From NCBI GenBank assembly GCA_028583605.1, contig CM053327.1, forward strand, positions 40,467,059-40,531,058: 64,000 nt of DNA. The letters are read 5' to 3'. Positions 62,720 through 64,000 of the stretch are shown here, one piece after another (position 1 is the stretch's first letter; each line of letters starts with the position of its first letter). The translations under genes were made by a program, and so were the position numbers. Origin of the DNA: Dastarcus helophoroides. Lineage: Eukaryota > Arthropoda > Insecta > Coleoptera > Bothrideridae. Below the pieces are notes generated by a model. That model was given only the letters and a program-made list of their open reading frames with translations, searched no databases and had not been told where the DNA came from.

Positions 62720-64000
62720 ACAGGGTGAGTCACTAAGCGGAAATCGGTCTTTGGTAGGCGTATCGTTCAAAATATCGAAAAATGTTTCGAATAAAAGTTG
62801 TTCGAAATAAAGTTCTCCACAACCTAAAATTATTGCCAAATATGGCGGCCTTCCGATTGCACCGGAAATGAACACAACTTTCTTATTTTAAATAGAATAC
62901 CCTATGTATTTTTACATTTTTGGATTCTTTGTTAAAAATTAATATGAACTTATTAAGACGACATAGGCCCTTAGTTGAACCGTTTTCGTGTAATTTAATT
63001 TTTTTGGTTAAATTTGACGATTTCGGAGCTTGACGCCATTAACGATATTTTCCAAACGCAATGACTCAGAGTTGTGCGGCATACGCTTTTGGATTCAGGA
63101 AGAACTGGAGTATTTATTTACGTCTTTGGTGTTAGCAAGATTTCTTAAATTTCTTCACATCCGTCGACTCAATTCTTCAGTTCTTCAAACAAGCATAACT
63201 TAATTTTTTCAAATGAAACCACCTATCTTGGATTATCTTATCGGATGCGAAATTAAATTACCTTTTTTTTTGGTACCAGTATTGCCACCTCCGTCCAATA
63301 ATTTTTGAGAAATTTAGAATTTTGTAAACATTTTAATTAACTTCGTATTATGGCGTTAGCCCCGGATGTCGCGGTTTTGTTTCGTCTCGTTTGTCCGGCA
63401 ATAACTGACAGTATATCTCATTGTTGTCGCGAGGTCTTGGTATTAGTACCGAAAGACAATGTTTTCTCAAGAAGAATTGGTCGATATAGTTTACGCCTTG
63501 GGCAGTGCTGACAGAAATCCATTTCTTGCCTCAAGAATTTATGCCCAACGCTTTGCCGATCGGAGACATCCAAATTCAGCGGCATTCCCTAAATTGAGAG
63601 AAAGGTTTGAGCGAACTGGTAGTACGAAATACGAGAAAAAGGAGCGTAGAAAACCAACGACGCATGAAGAAAACCAAGTTTTACTAGCGGCTGCTGTTGT
63701 CCAAGATCCGCATTTAAGTACCAGAATAATAAGCACGGAATTACAAATAAGTCAAACTCGGTTTCACAAATCTTGCGTAAAAATAAGTTTCATCCGTATC
63801 GTGTCCAGCTAGTACAGAAACTCAATCAAGCTGATTTCAACAACCGAATGCACTTTTGTGAGTGGGCGTTACGAAAATTACAAGAACAAAATGACTTTTT
63901 GGACAATGTACCATTTACCGACGAATGTACATTTCATAAGAACGGCTTCGTGGGAAGACACAACTCTCATTACTACCACACTGAAAATCCTCATTGGATA
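62720..64000 (+). mobile_element. DUF4817/Tc-type DNA transposon, 3' end outside window
   Basis: The 5' terminus at about 62720 reads ACAGGGTGAGTCACTAAGCG next to TATA, the form of the TA-flanked ends of this superfamily. About 740 bp of leader precede the transposase. The element sits inside the intron of the membrane-protein gene, in the same orientation. The other terminus is not in the window. Confidence 0.7.
63459..64000 (+). pseudogene. Transposase (DUF4817 helix-turn-helix, then DDE domain), frameshifted and cut by the window end
   Basis: The frame starts MFSQEELVDIVYALGSADRN and shows the DUF4817 pattern (YAQRFADRRHPNSAAFPKLR, RFERTGS), then a winged-helix part (VVQDPHLSTRIISTELQIS). 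Near 63757 one base appears to be missing: similarity continues in another frame (VSQILRKNKFHPYRVQLVQK, LDNVPFTDECTFHKNG, HYYHTENPHW). FTDE likely holds the first catalytic Asp. The frameshift makes this copy non-functional. Confidence 0.8.

Overview
The window is an insect-type nuclear genome segment. It has short GT-AG introns, very AT-rich introns, dense MITE-like repeats, a DUF4817/Tc-type transposase, and single-copy genes whose proteins closely resemble known insect and human families. The organism is probably a holometabolous insect. A beetle would fit, but that is an impression from remembered protein similarity, not a test.

Layout: (1) About 0.5-33 kb (possibly to 42.7 kb) on the minus strand is one large BET bromodomain gene, the orthologue of Drosophila fs(1)h and vertebrate BRD4/BRD2. 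I could chain fifteen coding exons by splice sites and phase: BD1 (exons 2-3), motif B/NLS (exon 5), BD2 (exons 6-7), the coiled/Lys-rich region (exon 8), the ET domain (exons 9-10), a Ser-rich tail (exon 12) and a long-isoform C-terminal extension (exons 13-15). The last exon lies beyond base 1. A short isoform (about 840 aa) ends at a stop codon that overlaps the exon 12 donor. (2) The introns of this gene are crowded with repeats: a 268-bp satellite (4.06-6.83 kb), a 42-unit 24-bp array that stays open as a 350-codon frame (26.95-27.96 kb), a palindromic repeat family, a pogo-like element carrying a LINE tail between 175-bp direct repeats, a TTAA-flanked MITE, and tens of kilobases of 'AAATTTCGA'-type low-complexity DNA whose strand bias switches. 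(3) 44.1-46.1 kb, minus: an intact three-exon EMG1/Nep1 gene. (4) 46.4-49.0 kb, plus: a decayed, unprocessed pseudogene of the ciliary transport gene WDR19/IFT144. (5) 49.4-51.6 kb, minus: a well-formed core promoter and first coding exon, followed by an array of diverged exon-like repeats of unknown product. (6) 53.2-55.8 kb: a 2.6-kb foldback structure with arms of about 1.1 kb. (7) 56.1-58.5 kb: an LTR-like segment and simple AT-rich tandem DNA. (8) 59.6-61.4 kb, plus: an intact, uninterrupted polyadenylate-binding protein gene, possibly a retrogene. (9) 62.2-62.5 kb, plus: the first two exons of a type II membrane protein, possibly gamma-glutamyl transpeptidase-like, followed in its intron by a DUF4817/Tc-type transposon that runs off the window end.

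The intact genes are housekeeping in character: chromatin reading and transcription elongation (fs(1)h), 18S rRNA modification (EMG1), mRNA tail binding (PABP). They do not form a shared pathway. The most unusual material is structural: exon-like repeats, the foldback element, the in-frame 57-nt intron in BD2, and the stop codon built into a splice donor.
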